Positions 8,775 to 15,888 of a DNA stretch of 32,065 bases are shown piece after piece; position 1 is the stretch's first letter; the number at the start of each line of letters is the position of its first letter. Under the pieces are notes generated by a model. It made no database searches, was not told the DNA's origin, and worked only from the letters and a program-made list of their open reading frames with translations. The DNA lies in assembly GCA_018644785.1 (NCBI GenBank), contig JABGPV010000020.1:1-32065 (forward strand), in the 5' to 3' direction. Source of the DNA: Deltaproteobacteria bacterium. GTDB taxonomy: Bacteria; Desulfobacterota; DSM-4660; Desulfatiglandales; Desulfatiglandaceae. Made by a program: the position numbers and the translations under genes.

Positions 8775-9935
8775 ATGACCTACAGACTGACGACAATCCT
8801 GATGGTTCTGCTTTTTTTGCTCCCCTCCTGTATTATGCCCGAAGACCCGGCCAAGGAACGGGAGGAACGGGCCAAGCAGGCCCGGGGGGATATCCTCGTG
8901 GGCGCGGTAGGGCCCTGGTCCGCCATTGACAACATGCTGTGGGAAGGCATCGCCATGGCCGTTGACGAAATCAACCATTCGGGCGGTCTTTTGGGGCGGA
9001 AGATTCGGGTTCTCAAGCGGGATGATGAAAGCACCGTCAAAAAGGGGATTCTGATCGCGCAGGAATTTGGAGAAAACCCCGATCTTGTGGCGGTGGTGGG
9101 ACATTATGAATCTTTCATCACCATGCCCGCTTCCGTTGTCTACCAGTATTGCGGCCTTCTGATGCTCTCCACCGTGGATACCAACCCCGGCCTCACACGG
9201 CAGGGATTTCCCCTGGTCTTCCGCACCGTCCCCAACGACATAGAATACGGCAAGAAACTGGCCGATTTCTGCCGTCAAAAGGGGTTTAATCAGTTGTTGG
9301 TGATGCTTCAGCGGAGCGAATACGGCAGGGATTTTTCAGACGCCTTTGCCACGGTGGCCCAGAGCGCGGCGCTCCATATCCTGGACGGGGCCTCATACGA
9401 CCGGATGACCAGCGCGAAGGAACTTCAAGGGATTCTGAAGCTCTGGAAGGAGCGATATTCATTCGATGCTATCCTTCTCTCCGGCGAGTTGCCCCGGTCC
9501 GCTGCCATCATCCGTGAAGCGCGGCTCATGGGGATCAAACAACCGATCATCGGCGGCATCGCCATGGACCAGAAAAGGATTCTGACCCTGGTGGGGAAAG
9601 AGACGAAAGACGTGTTTCTCCCTACCAATTTCTATCCCCATTCAAAATCGACTGAAGTTCTGGAATTTGTTAAGAACTTTCAAAAACGATACGGCCGTAT
9701 GCCCGATGGCATGGCGGCCCAGGGGTACGATACGATTCAAGCCCTGGCGTACGCAATCAAAAAGGCGGGATCCACCGTACCGTCTGAAATGGCCAAGGCC
9801 CTTCGATCGGCGGATAATCTGCGGGGCGCCACGGGAAATATGTGGTTTTCAAAGGATGGAGACCGTGTCATGGACAAAATTTTCATCAAGATGGTGGAAG
9901 ACGGGCAATTCAACTACCTTAATCCCGGGTCGTAG
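8775..9935 (+). CDS. Lipoprotein substrate-binding protein, Leu/Ile/Val-receptor fold
   Basis: Periplasmic, membrane-anchored solute-binding protein (386 aa, Peripla_BP_6-like). The N-terminus has a lipoprotein signal with lipobox LLPSC (Cys19). AAGAGG stands about 8 bases before the ATG. Family features include the opening VGAVGPWSAIDNMLWEGIAM, the NHSGGLLGRKIRVL segment and VAVVGHYES, as in branched-chain amino acid receptors. No matching permease genes are present, and it lies 39 bases after the exporter genes on the same strand, so it may serve the peptide system as a sensor, chaperone or immunity lipoprotein; this is inference. Its 3' third (9630-9948) is duplicated at 11388-11706 and, more diverged, at 25381-25609. 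In both extra copies the frame continues past the point where this gene has TAG. Confidence 0.88.
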   Translation: MTYRLTTILMVLLFLLPSCIMPEDPAKEREERAKQARGDILVGAVGPWSAIDNMLWEGIAMAVDEINHSGGLLGRKIRVLKRDDESTVKKGILIAQEFGENPDLVAVVGHYESFITMPASVVYQYCGLLMLSTVDTNPGLTRQGFPLVFRTVPNDIEYGKKLADFCRQKGFNQLLVMLQRSEYGRDFSDAFATVAQSAALHILDGASYDRMTSAKELQGILKLWKERYSFDAILLSGELPRSAAIIREARLMGIKQPIIGGIAMDQKRILTLVGKETKDVFLPTNFYPHSKSTEVLEFVKNFQKRYGRMPDGMAAQGYDTIQALAYAIKKAGSTVPSEMAKALRSADNLRGATGNMWFSKDGDRVMDKIFIKMVEDGQFNYLNPGS

Positions 9936-9948
9936 GAAGAAGGGCGGA
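9630..9948 (+). repeat. 319-base direct repeat, copy 1 (3' end of binding-protein gene)
   Basis: This stretch aligns without gaps to 11388-11706 and, from about 9733 on, to 25381-25609. Copies 1 and 2 bracket the four-cysteine precursor and the MauE-thioredoxin gene. Confidence 0.9.
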
Positions 9949-10020
9949 TGTCGGATGCCGGTGGAGAGGGATGAGCTGTGAAAGTGTTGGGCACCCCATC
10001 ACCCTGAACCGTCAACACTC

Positions 10021-10114
10021 ATGATGTGGCCTTTTTTCTTGATCTATGATTCGATATTTTCTACAAATAAAATTTACAAATAGACTAATATTTATCATCC
10101 CAAAGGAAATATTC
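10021..10114 (+). promoter_or_regulatory. A/T-rich leader of the four-cysteine precursor
   Basis: TTGATC (10039-10044) and TACAAA (10062-10067) are 17 bases apart and could form a promoter. AAAGGAA at 10103-10109 is the ribosome site. The base composition is clearly more A/T-rich than the upstream operon, consistent with separate origin. Confidence 0.3.
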
Positions 10115-10405
10115 ATGAAAAAACAACAAAGCGCAGAACAACTAGAAATCGCAGAGACGTTGGCTGATCGTCTACGGACGGACCCGGAATTTCGCAAAAC
10201 GGTATACTCTCAAACAGGCGGATGGGCTTTGCTAAAAGCACTGGCCGATAAGTTTGATATTCATCTATCCTTTGATGATGTGCCCGATCCGGACCATGAG
10301 CTATCTGAAAAAGAATTAGAGGCTGTGGTGGGAGGGTTTACCTGTTTTGAGCTATGCGTCCAAGAAACCGGCAGTCCGGGTGAATGTGCTGTTTACTGCG
10401 GATAG
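10115..10405 (+). CDS. RiPP precursor with CX3C-X9-CX3C core (divergent Nif11-like leader)
   Basis: Small precursor (96 aa) with a helical, acidic leader (residues 1-74) ending in ELEAVVGG, the double-glycine motif for the C39 exporter. The start at 10115 is chosen over the ATG at 10046 because AAAGGAA precedes it at the right distance. The leader lacks the MSIESAKAF opening of the other precursors but keeps the layout (LADRLRTDPEFRKTV, then ELSEKELEAVVGG). The 22-residue core has Cys at 77, 81, 91 and 95, a symmetric CX3C-X9-CX3C pattern with a Gly/Pro turn in the middle, as expected of a two-helix hairpin held by two disulfides or thioethers. It converges on the MauE-thioredoxin gene, 17 bases away, and both sit between direct repeats. 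No radical SAM gene is adjacent, so disulfide formation is the simpler guess. Confidence 0.88.
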   Translation: MKKQQSAEQLEIAETLADRLRTDPEFRKTVYSQTGGWALLKALADKFDIHLSFDDVPDPDHELSEKELEAVVGGFTCFELCVQETGSPGECAVYCG

Positions 10406-10422
10406 ACAGGGTGCTGAAATTC

Positions 10423-11295
10423 TCAAACGGTCCGTATTTCTCTGACGATCTCAATGGGAATCTGCCCGATCCACTTCTCCGTGATCAAGCCCTCTTTCAA
10501 CCGCACGATTGAGGGGTATGCGGTGACCATCCGGTTAAAAATGATGGGTTTCATTGTCTCTAACGGGAAGAGCACATAGTTTTCTTCCCTAAACCGTATT
10601 AATTCTTTGTTTTTAAGCGATAGAATGCCGGTTACCGACGGCATTTGGTCTTTTAGGTCCATAATATTCAGGAGTTGTATCCAGCTTTTGCAATGGGGAC
10701 AGTCTTCATGCATAAAGACCAGTACATGCTCACCCTCCTGCAAATTGATCCGCGGAAGCCATCCCCTTTTCCATTTTCGACCCATTTTAAGTCTGGAAAC
10801 ATCAAAAAAAGGGTGTTTTCGCGACAAAATCAGTAAAACAGCGCCAATGGCAACACTTAAAATTATCAAAAAGACATTAAAATAGCGTGGCGTTGAGCCT
10901 ATTCTCCCAAGGAAAAAGCAGCTGTAAGAGAGAAATACAGCCAAAAAAAGGTCAAAAAAAGTGCTTTGACGGGGTGTAATGGGTAAAATCCCCGCAAAAC
11001 AGCCGCAATCCGTCATATTTCTCCGCTTTTCTCCCCAAAACGTCAAGACAGCAAAGAAAAAGAATAAGAATGCCGTTCCGGGTAGGAGCCATTGCAAGTA
11101 GAAAGCTCCCAACAGTGCCGCACCCAAAAACCATTCAAACAGCGTCACGAACCAGACGGCTACGACGCTTAATTGTACGGGAATCAAACGGTAGCGCAAT
11201 AAATCATGGTGAAAAGTCCGTTGATCATTGGACTTTGTCCACGCGGAAAACAGTAGCACCAAACCTGCCAGCCAAACTATGTATTGTGCAGCGAT
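10423..11295 (-). CDS. MauE/DoxX-like membrane protein fused to a thioredoxin-like domain
   Basis: Predicted inner-membrane thiol-redox protein. Numbering from the TTG at 11262, it has four or so transmembrane helices in the first 145 residues with the motif DCGCF at 85-89, as in MauE-type proteins. A thioredoxin-like domain with CPHC at 188-191 (VLVFMHEDCPHCKSW) then ends in a cis-Pro-type region (AYPSIV). Such fusions are thought to make or isomerise disulfides outside the cytoplasm. The start is problematic: TTG 11262 has no ribosome site and would cut the first helix. The frame is open further upstream, and AAGGAG at 11308-11303 points to an in-frame ATC at 11295. No ATG, GTG or TTG lies between. 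The neighbouring four-Cys precursor is the obvious substrate candidate. Confidence 0.8.
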   Translation of the reverse strand: MAAQYIVWLAGLVLLFSAWTKSNDQRTFHHDLLRYRLIPVQLSVVAVWFVTLFEWFLGAALLGAFYLQWLLPGTAFLFFFFAVLTFWGEKRRNMTDCGCFAGILPITPRQSTFFDLFLAVFLSYSCFFLGRIGSTPRYFNVFLIILSVAIGAVLLILSRKHPFFDVSRLKMGRKWKRGWLPRINLQEGEHVLVFMHEDCPHCKSWIQLLNIMDLKDQMPSVTGILSLKNKELIRFREENYVLFPLETMKPIIFNRMVTAYPSIVRLKEGLITEKWIGQIPIEIVREIRTV

Positions 11296-11387
11296 AAGGC
11301 GTCTCCTTGATGGGCGAAAATGGCACCCATGATCGCTTACGCCAAGTTTTTTTAATTGAATGAACGTTTCCGTACTTCATGACCGAC

Positions 11388-11706
11388 TTCTATCCCCATT
11401 CAAAATCGACTGAAGTTGAGAAATTTGTTAAGAACTTTTAAAAACGATACGGCCGTATGCCCGATGTCATGGCGGCCCAGGGGTACGACACGGTTCACGC
11501 CCTGGCCTACGCCATTAAAAAGGCGGGATCCACCGTACCGTCTGAAATGGCCAAGGCCCTCCGATCGGCGGACAATCTGCGGGGCGCCACCGGAAATATG
11601 TGGTTTTCAAAGGATGGAGACCGTGTCATGGACAAAATTTTCATCAAGATGGTGGAAGACGGGCAATTCAACTACCTCAATCCCGGGTCGGAGGAAGAAG
11701 GGCGGA
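11388..11706 (+). pseudogene. Binding-protein 3' fragment, repeat copy 2
   Basis: This 319-base stretch is nearly identical to 9630-9948 without gaps. It encodes the last third of the Leu/Ile/Val-receptor-like lipoprotein but has no start region, and a C-to-T change makes an early TAA (near 11440). The frame then stays open from MPDVMAAQGYD to a stop at 11709-11711. The sense frame has otherwise been kept, so the duplication is recent. Together with copy 1 it flanks a 1.4-kb cassette. Confidence 0.9.
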
Positions 11707-11762
11707 CATGACGCCGATTCCGCCAAGCCAAATCCGGTTCTTCTCAGGTGGTATGTGGACAT

Positions 11763-12038
11763 TCAAAGGCCTGTTCCCCCGGAAAGTTGCGCGCCATGCC
11801 ACACCGCAACGATCCAAACGACATGGTCTTTGATTTTATAGAAAAAACGGTATGGTGATATGATCACCTCCCGGTAGGAAAGTTCCGGAAACTCCGGTAT
11901 GACCCTTCCGGATTCAGGAAAATCTTCAAGCCTTCTTAAAACCCGTTCGCCGACTGCCGCTGAAGGTTTATCTCTCCGAATGGTTGCGAGCGCCGACAGA
12001 AACTGGGCTCTGGCGGAAGGTGTAAAGCGGACTTTCAC
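11763..12038 (-). CDS. RelE/ParE-family toxin
   Basis: A 91-aa protein with the RelE/ParE fold signature: VRFTPSARAQFLSAL at the start, RRLEDFPESGRVIPEF in the middle and the strand pair YREVIISPYRFFYKIK ... VWIVAVWHG near the end. ParE-type members poison gyrase and RelE-type cleave mRNA; which applies cannot be told from sequence alone. It overlaps the Phd-type antitoxin gene by four bases, the usual coupled arrangement with the antitoxin first. It lies just beyond repeat copy 2, so the pair may stabilise the rearranged region. Confidence 0.9.
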   Translation of the reverse strand: MKVRFTPSARAQFLSALATIRRDKPSAAVGERVLRRLEDFPESGRVIPEFPELSYREVIISPYRFFYKIKDHVVWIVAVWHGAQLSGGTGL

Positions 12039-12316
12039 GATGGTTCCAGGGCTATGAGTAAATCGGCTTCAGCAAGAACAGTATCCAGATCAAAACCTTC
12101 ACCTTTTTCGATTTTCATTTCTCCCTTGGCCAAAAGACGCAGAAGCTCTTTATCGTGTTCGGATTTCTCATACGCCTCGACACCGATTATGACGGCCGCT
12201 GCCCGTCCTCTTTGCGTGATGACGATGGGTTCCTTCTTTTCTCGTAGTTGTTTTAGAATTTTGGCAGCGTCCTGTCGTAAATCGCTTACTGGAAAAAAAT
12301 TCATTAGCTTTCCCAT
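12035..12316 (-). CDS. Phd/YefM-family antitoxin
   Basis: A 93-aa antitoxin. The N-terminal DNA-binding part has FFPVSDLRQDAAKILKQL and the typical strand PIVITQRGRAAAVIIG; the C-terminal acidic tail (DTVLAEADLLIALEPS) would wrap the toxin. The start at 12316 follows AGAAGG by 6 bases; Met5 (12304) is an alternative. First gene of the operon, so excess antitoxin would repress the promoter just upstream. Confidence 0.9.
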   Translation of the reverse strand: MGKLMNFFPVSDLRQDAAKILKQLREKKEPIVITQRGRAAAVIIGVEAYEKSEHDKELLRLLAKGEMKIEKGEGFDLDTVLAEADLLIALEPS

Positions 12317-12328
12317 TGGGTGCCTTCT

Positions 12329-12351
12329 ATTATATTTTTAAACGTACCGTT
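12329..12351 (-). promoter_or_regulatory. Promoter/operator of the toxin-antitoxin operon
   Basis: A perfect TATAAT (- strand, 12334-12329) lies 12 bases before the antitoxin start. The inverted repeat AACG-TAC-CGTT (12341-12351) sits just upstream in the spacer region, a suitable place for autorepression by the Phd-type protein. Confidence 0.45.
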
Positions 12352-12616
12352 AAATGAGGCATAAAGCAAGCAGTTGGTTGTTTTTGCATGGTAAAAAGCG
12401 TTAGCGTTTCGGTATCATTCAAGCGTATTTCTTCAGCGGCCGTACGGTACGATCATGACAGATGATCGCTGCACCGTTCCCACGCCAGAGCATGGGAAAG
12501 AGGAAAGGGTGGGAGACAGGGTTCACAGGAAGATAACGGCAATACTTATTAATCAGAACCGGTTAATTTAGTATACCCTTGGTAACGCGGGGTGTCGAAA
12601 ATGCACCTGCATCACT
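12352..12616. other. Intergenic stretch with one palindrome
   Basis: No gene seen. It holds the inverted repeat at 12477-12498 and a GTACGGTAC palindrome near 12442-12450. There is no clear terminator for the precursor pair ending at 12617. Confidence 0.5.
12477..12498. repeat. REP-like palindrome
   Basis: TTCCCACGC and GCATGGGAA face each other across a 4-base loop with one mismatch. This GTTCCCACGC-type hairpin resembles short intergenic palindromes common in environmental proteobacteria. Confidence 0.5.
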
Positions 12617-12865
12617 TCATCCATTATTTTTACACATTTGCGGCTGATCAAAACAACCAACACCCCCTCCACTGACTCCCTCCAACATCTCTTCTGACAA
12701 CTCCTCACGCACGTTAGCCATTTCTTGTGCTGTAAATTCAAATCCTTCCGCCTTTGCAATATTCAGACGTTCCTCCCCTGATAAATTCTTATCCGACAAT
12801 TTGGTCATCAAATCTTCGTCGTTTCGGACTTTTTCCAAAAATGCTTTTGCGCTTTCGATGGTCAT
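12617..12865 (-). CDS. Nif11-type RiPP precursor, CX6C core
   Basis: An 82-aa precursor. Residues 1-67 are a Nif11-type leader (MTIESAKAFLEKVRNDEDL ... EEMLEGVSGG). The 15-residue core GVGCFDQPQMCKNNG has Cys71 and Cys78, six residues apart, the same spacing as in the precursors at 15790 and 21324. AAGGAGA precedes the ATG. It lies 51 bases behind the precursor at 13159 on the same strand and is probably co-transcribed. No maturase is adjacent, so modification would need one of the two radical SAM enzymes acting in trans. The first 30 bases of the gene nearly match those of the other leaders. Confidence 0.93.
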   Translation of the reverse strand: MTIESAKAFLEKVRNDEDLMTKLSDKNLSGEERLNIAKAEGFEFTAQEMANVREELSEEMLEGVSGGGVGCFDQPQMCKNNG

Positions 12866-12916
12866 GAGCGGTTCTCCTTGCCTGTTATGGCTGCGTTTTT
12901 CCGATACAACCCCATT

Positions 12917-13159
12917 TCAATAATTGAGTACTCCTTTTACACAATGAATCGGAGATCCTCCCCCCCCACTTACAATCTCCAATTCGTCTTCCGATAACGA
13001 ATTCTTCCCTTCTTCAATGTCCTCCGCGGAAAATTCGAAGCCTTCCGCTTCAACGATTGCCTTTCTCTCTTCAACCGTCTTGGTCGCTGTTACCCGATTC
13101 CTAAACTCCTCGTCCGTTTTCATCCTATCGATAAAAGCCTTTGCGCTTTCAATGGACAT
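12917..13159 (-). CDS. Nif11-type RiPP precursor, single-Cys core
   Basis: An 80-aa precursor. The 66-residue leader starts MSIESAKAFIDRMKTDEEF and ends ELEIVSGG; the 14-residue core GGSPIHCVKGVLNY has one Cys at 73. GGAGGAA lies 7 bases before the ATG. A run of eight G (12960-12967 on the complementary strand) falls exactly on the leader-core junction, so slippage would swap the core reading frame. The leader is closest to that of the precursor at 25252 (RKAIVEAEGF motif). It is the first gene of a two-precursor unit. Confidence 0.93.
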   Translation of the reverse strand: MSIESAKAFIDRMKTDEEFRNRVTATKTVEERKAIVEAEGFEFSAEDIEEGKNSLSEDELEIVSGGGGSPIHCVKGVLNY

Positions 13160-13210
13160 CGGTTGTTCCTCCCATATTTTTTGATGTGTAATTACCTGAG
13201 CTTGCGGGGA

Positions 13211-13240
13211 AAAGTATCAAAGTCCAATTCTTGAGTCAAG
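13211..13240 (-). promoter_or_regulatory. Promoter with palindromic -35 box, precursor pair 13159/12865
   Basis: On the - strand, TTGACT (13239-13234) and TACTTT (13216-13211) are 17 bases apart. The -35 lies in the perfect palindrome CTTGA-C-TCAAG (13240-13230). The same box precedes the precursor at 21324 and, degenerate, the one at 15790. The remaining upstream stretch to 13600 shows no supportable gene. Confidence 0.5.
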
Positions 13241-13600
13241 TTCATTCGGGTGGCCTGTAACGCTTCAATTCAGTCTCGTAAAAAATCCCTGAACTCGCAA
13301 CCCCTGCAAAGATGGATCGCTTATAAACACCTGATACTACTCGGATGCCCTCGTTTTCGGGAATGACGAAGACGTTCTTGACTTATTTCAAGAAAATGGG
13401 GGAACCGGAACCAAAGCAAATTCTTATGTCAAGTGTGTAAGTTAAGATGTTCCCATTTTCCTCACTATTGGGCAATCCCCAGCATATATATCCCATATCT
13501 CGGGCCATCAAGCCAAAACCCTCGGTTTCAATATGGCCCTTGAAACTGAAGGTGGGAAAAAAGATGAATGCCGAACATGAACCCATGCCGGCATTGACAA

Positions 13601-13646
13601 CGTCAAAGACCCGGCTCCAAAAAGAAAGATCGTAAAGCGTCCCCAT
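13601..13646 (-). repeat. Dispersed 3'-end repeat, copy A (short)
   Basis: Read on the - strand, GGGGACGCTTTAC and GGGTCTTTGACG recur with the same spacing at 19728-19772 and 22967-23012. This copy begins 11 bases after the stop of the first lipoprotein gene. Confidence 0.7.
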
Positions 13647-13656
13647 AATTGGATGC

Positions 13657-14847
13657 TTATGGGAGCCTTATTTTCTCCAACGCCTTCGTTAACCTCTTGT
13701 ATTCCTCCCCCGAAGCAGAATAGTAGTGCCTCACTCTCCGATCGGCGGTCCAGTCAATGGTTTCATATTCCCCCACAGGATTTCCCTGTTCATCCGATTC
13801 GAAATGGACCTCAATCCCGCCTGTGGGGCCATTGACCGGGTTTTTGTACCATACTTCTGTTACAATCCTCTCCAGCACAAATTCACCGTTCTCCACACCG
13901 TAAAAGCTAATTCTCTTTAGAAGTCCCTCTTCATCGTAGGCGAAAGACTCCTTTTGGTACTTCTCTTCCGTGTTGTCGTTTATCCAGACAATGGAGTCCA
14001 TGTAGCCTTCCGGGGTTTTTGTGATCTCAGTGTGTTCGTTGAATTCATAGGTTCCGTCACCGTTTTCGTCGACGCTGCAGGTTTCGGGGTATCCGTCCGC
14101 ATCGAAGGTGCACTTCTTCTCATAGATCAATACGCCCTCTTCATAACGCCTACTGTACTCGTAAGAGCCAACGCCAAAGGCGCCTCTGAGGCAATTCTTC
14201 ACGGTTGTGGATCGAAATTTGTATTCAAAGGAAATGTTTCCGTCCGCATCATAGGAAACCCCTGATTGGGTCGTACCGATTCCATCGGTGTTCCACGTAT
14301 AATACGTTTCATAAGATTTCCTGGCATCCGGATTGTCCGTGGGATCCACCCCGCGCGCGTATTGAATGTTGGATGTCTTCAGATACTGGCTTTCGTCATA
14401 GGTATTATCCCAAGCGAGGAGAAGGGTTTCCTGGTAATAGGCCATTTCGCGTTGGGGAAATCCCCAGTCGTCAAGGGTCTGCACATATGTGACAATATTA
14501 CCGTTAGCGTACGTGGTGGTTCCTGATGTATGGTAGAGATGAGCATTTTTACCGTATTCATAAATGGTCTTCCACTTAACCATGGCCGTATTGTTGCTCA
14601 GAATGGCATCGGGAATGGTCAGTTCCGGCGCGAAATCCGGGCGGAAGGGCGCCGGCACGGTAATTCCCACGCGATCCTTGGGGGCGGCCTTTTTCGCAGT
14701 AGGCTCAACAAATTCCTCGGACGTTTGGGAGAGTGTTCTCAGATCATAAACGGGAGAGAACGAAGTCCCGTTATCGTCGGAACAGGACATAAACAGGGCC
14801 ACGGCGCAAACGGCGAACAAAGTCAGAATCCTTGAACAACATTTCAT
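13657..14847 (-). CDS. Precursor-associated lipoprotein 1, unknown function
   Basis: A 396-aa secreted lipoprotein: signal peptide ILTLFAVCAVALFMSC with lipobox FMSC (Cys21), then a Ser/Asp-rich linker. The mature part is a chain of short beta-type units with the look of RHS/YD-like repeats (YEYGKNAHLYHTSG, TFDADGYPETCSVD, FAYDEEGLLKRISFY), ending VNGPTGG ... GEYETIDW ... HYYSASGEE. It is a clear paralog of the protein at 20978-19770 over its whole length, including the 5' leader (AAGGAGATTATCACATGAAA). No known family or function is recognised. It follows the precursor at 15790 on the same strand, separated by a rearranged 650-base stretch. Surface placement and pairing with a precursor would suit an immunity or peptide-handling role, which is inference only. 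Confidence 0.88.
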   Translation of the reverse strand: MKCCSRILTLFAVCAVALFMSCSDDNGTSFSPVYDLRTLSQTSEEFVEPTAKKAAPKDRVGITVPAPFRPDFAPELTIPDAILSNNTAMVKWKTIYEYGKNAHLYHTSGTTTYANGNIVTYVQTLDDWGFPQREMAYYQETLLLAWDNTYDESQYLKTSNIQYARGVDPTDNPDARKSYETYYTWNTDGIGTTQSGVSYDADGNISFEYKFRSTTVKNCLRGAFGVGSYEYSRRYEEGVLIYEKKCTFDADGYPETCSVDENGDGTYEFNEHTEITKTPEGYMDSIVWINDNTEEKYQKESFAYDEEGLLKRISFYGVENGEFVLERIVTEVWYKNPVNGPTGGIEVHFESDEQGNPVGEYETIDWTADRRVRHYYSASGEEYKRLTKALEKIRLP

Positions 14848-15065
14848 GTGATAATCTCCTTTTTCCTAAAAATTGCTTTCCTCTTGCGTTAGAGCGCCGA
14901 AAGACGCTATTTTAAAAGCTGACGGTTTCAGGGACCCAACGTGCCGGAGACCTTCTTACAGCTTGTCGCTGTTCGTGACATTCGTCTCCAAATTGGACAC
15001 AGTATGTCGATAAAATTCCGACATGCTAGGCATGTCCTGGCGTCCCAGGGGACCGTTAATGCTCT
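14848..15065. other. Non-coding stretch with palindrome
   Basis: No gene seen. It contains the 32-base palindrome copy at 15001-15032 described separately. Confidence 0.4.
15001..15032. repeat. Imperfect palindrome, copy 1 (AGTATGTCG...CGACATGCT)
   Basis: Arms AGTATGTCG and CGACATGCT surround an A/T-rich centre. The same 32 bases recur at 22762-22793 with 28 matches. Two independent copies in decayed DNA suggest a mobile hairpin or a shared operator. Confidence 0.6.
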
Positions 15066-15340
15066 AGTGTCTCCGTGTTAAGTTTGAGCTTCCAGCCGTT
15101 CGGGTTCCGACAGACCATCATCATCATCCCACTGGGTCACATACGTTCCGCCTGCTTTTGCCACGGACATATTCCTCTGTTCACCCAAGGGTTTGGCCTC
15201 ATCCGGTTGACGGAAGTATACAATTCGGGCATCCCCGACTTCCTTGATCCATTGTTCGAAGGGCATTATCCCGGCCGTGGTCAATAATAACCAGTTCCCC
15301 GGCACTTGAGTTCCCGGCCCAGCATCAAAAAAGGAAAATG
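15066..15340 (-). pseudogene. Family 2 glycosyltransferase remnant
   Basis: The open part (15305-15078) encodes KPLGEQRNMSVAKAGGTYV followed by TQWDDDD, the classic GT2 block (nucleotide-sugar and metal-binding aspartates). Further upstream another frame gives GELVIIDHGRDN, matching the first conserved strand of the same fold. At least one frameshift separates the parts and the protein lacks most of its length, so this is a broken gene. It separates the precursor at 15790 from lipoprotein 1; the second precursor-lipoprotein pair lacks this insertion. Confidence 0.75.
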
Positions 15341-15440
15341 GTCCCCATGGGTCCCTCGGGTAATTAGTACCTTTTCGCTTGAAGCCCTGTTACAGAAAAC
15401 AAGAAAATTCTTATATAAAAACAAATGGTTGTACATTTTT

Positions 15441-15476
15441 AGAGAATTCAGAATACAGAATTCAGGAGCCAGAATC
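15441..15476. repeat. Short GAATTCAG-type tandem repeat
   Basis: Units AGAATTCAGAATACAGAATT and CAGGAGCCAGAAT are imperfect repeats of one motif. No gene is seen between 15341 and 15499. Confidence 0.4.
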
Positions 15477-15499
15477 GGTAAACAGCCTCCGTCGCTGCT

Positions 15500-15790
15500 C
15501 TAATGAGCCCCCTCAAGGTCCTCCGGAGAGATCTGTTGGTCTTCTCCACCGACTGGAATAAGACAATTAGAAAGATCATGAGGACAATACCCCCCTCCCA
15601 CCACTTCGTCCAGTTGGTCCTCGCCAAGTTCGTCCTTGACCCTATCGATTTCTTCCTTTGAAAACTCGTATCCCGACTTCCTGACAAATTCCATCCGTTG
15701 ATCCGCGGTGGCGATGCCTCCTACAAGATTCCTGAAATCCTCGTTGGTTTTAACCCTTTCCAAAAATGCTTTTGCGCTCTCGATGGACAT
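15500..15790 (-). CDS. Nif11-type RiPP precursor, CX6C core with long acidic tail
   Basis: A 96-aa precursor with start at 15790 (AAAGGAGA seven bases before; an in-frame ATG at 15829 lacks a ribosome site). The 66-residue leader begins MSIESAKAFLERVKTNEDF and ends LDEVVGG. The 30-residue core (67-96) begins GYCPHDLSNC, with Cys69 and Cys76 six residues apart, and ends in an acidic tail (SPEDLEGAH) after an internal GG. The gene lies downstream of radical SAM maturase 1 on the same strand but has its own conserved leader region (15889-15979). Confidence 0.93.
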   Translation of the reverse strand: MSIESAKAFLERVKTNEDFRNLVGGIATADQRMEFVRKSGYEFSKEEIDRVKDELGEDQLDEVVGGGYCPHDLSNCLIPVGGEDQQISPEDLEGAH

Positions 15791-15888
15791 CTGTGTTTCT
15801 CCTTTCCTGATTTTGTGGGTCGCTCCCACGTGGGTGTGGGCAACATGGGTGCCTTTCCCAAAAGGTAAAACGCTTTTTTAAGGACGTT

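Noticed and set aside
10423..11295. Selenocysteine or selenopeptide features near the MauE gene and precursors
   Set aside because: All Cys positions are ordinary TGC/TGT codons and no in-frame TGA with a stem-loop was seen in an intact gene.
13253..13393. Open - strand frame upstream of the precursor at 13159
   Set aside because: No ATG, GTG or TTG start, no ribosome site and no recognisable family; part of it overlaps the promoter region.
13383..13646. Open - strand frame MGTLYDLSFW... after lipoprotein 1
   Set aside because: Its first part is the dispersed repeat, which is read in different frames in the other copies; no ribosome site or family motif.
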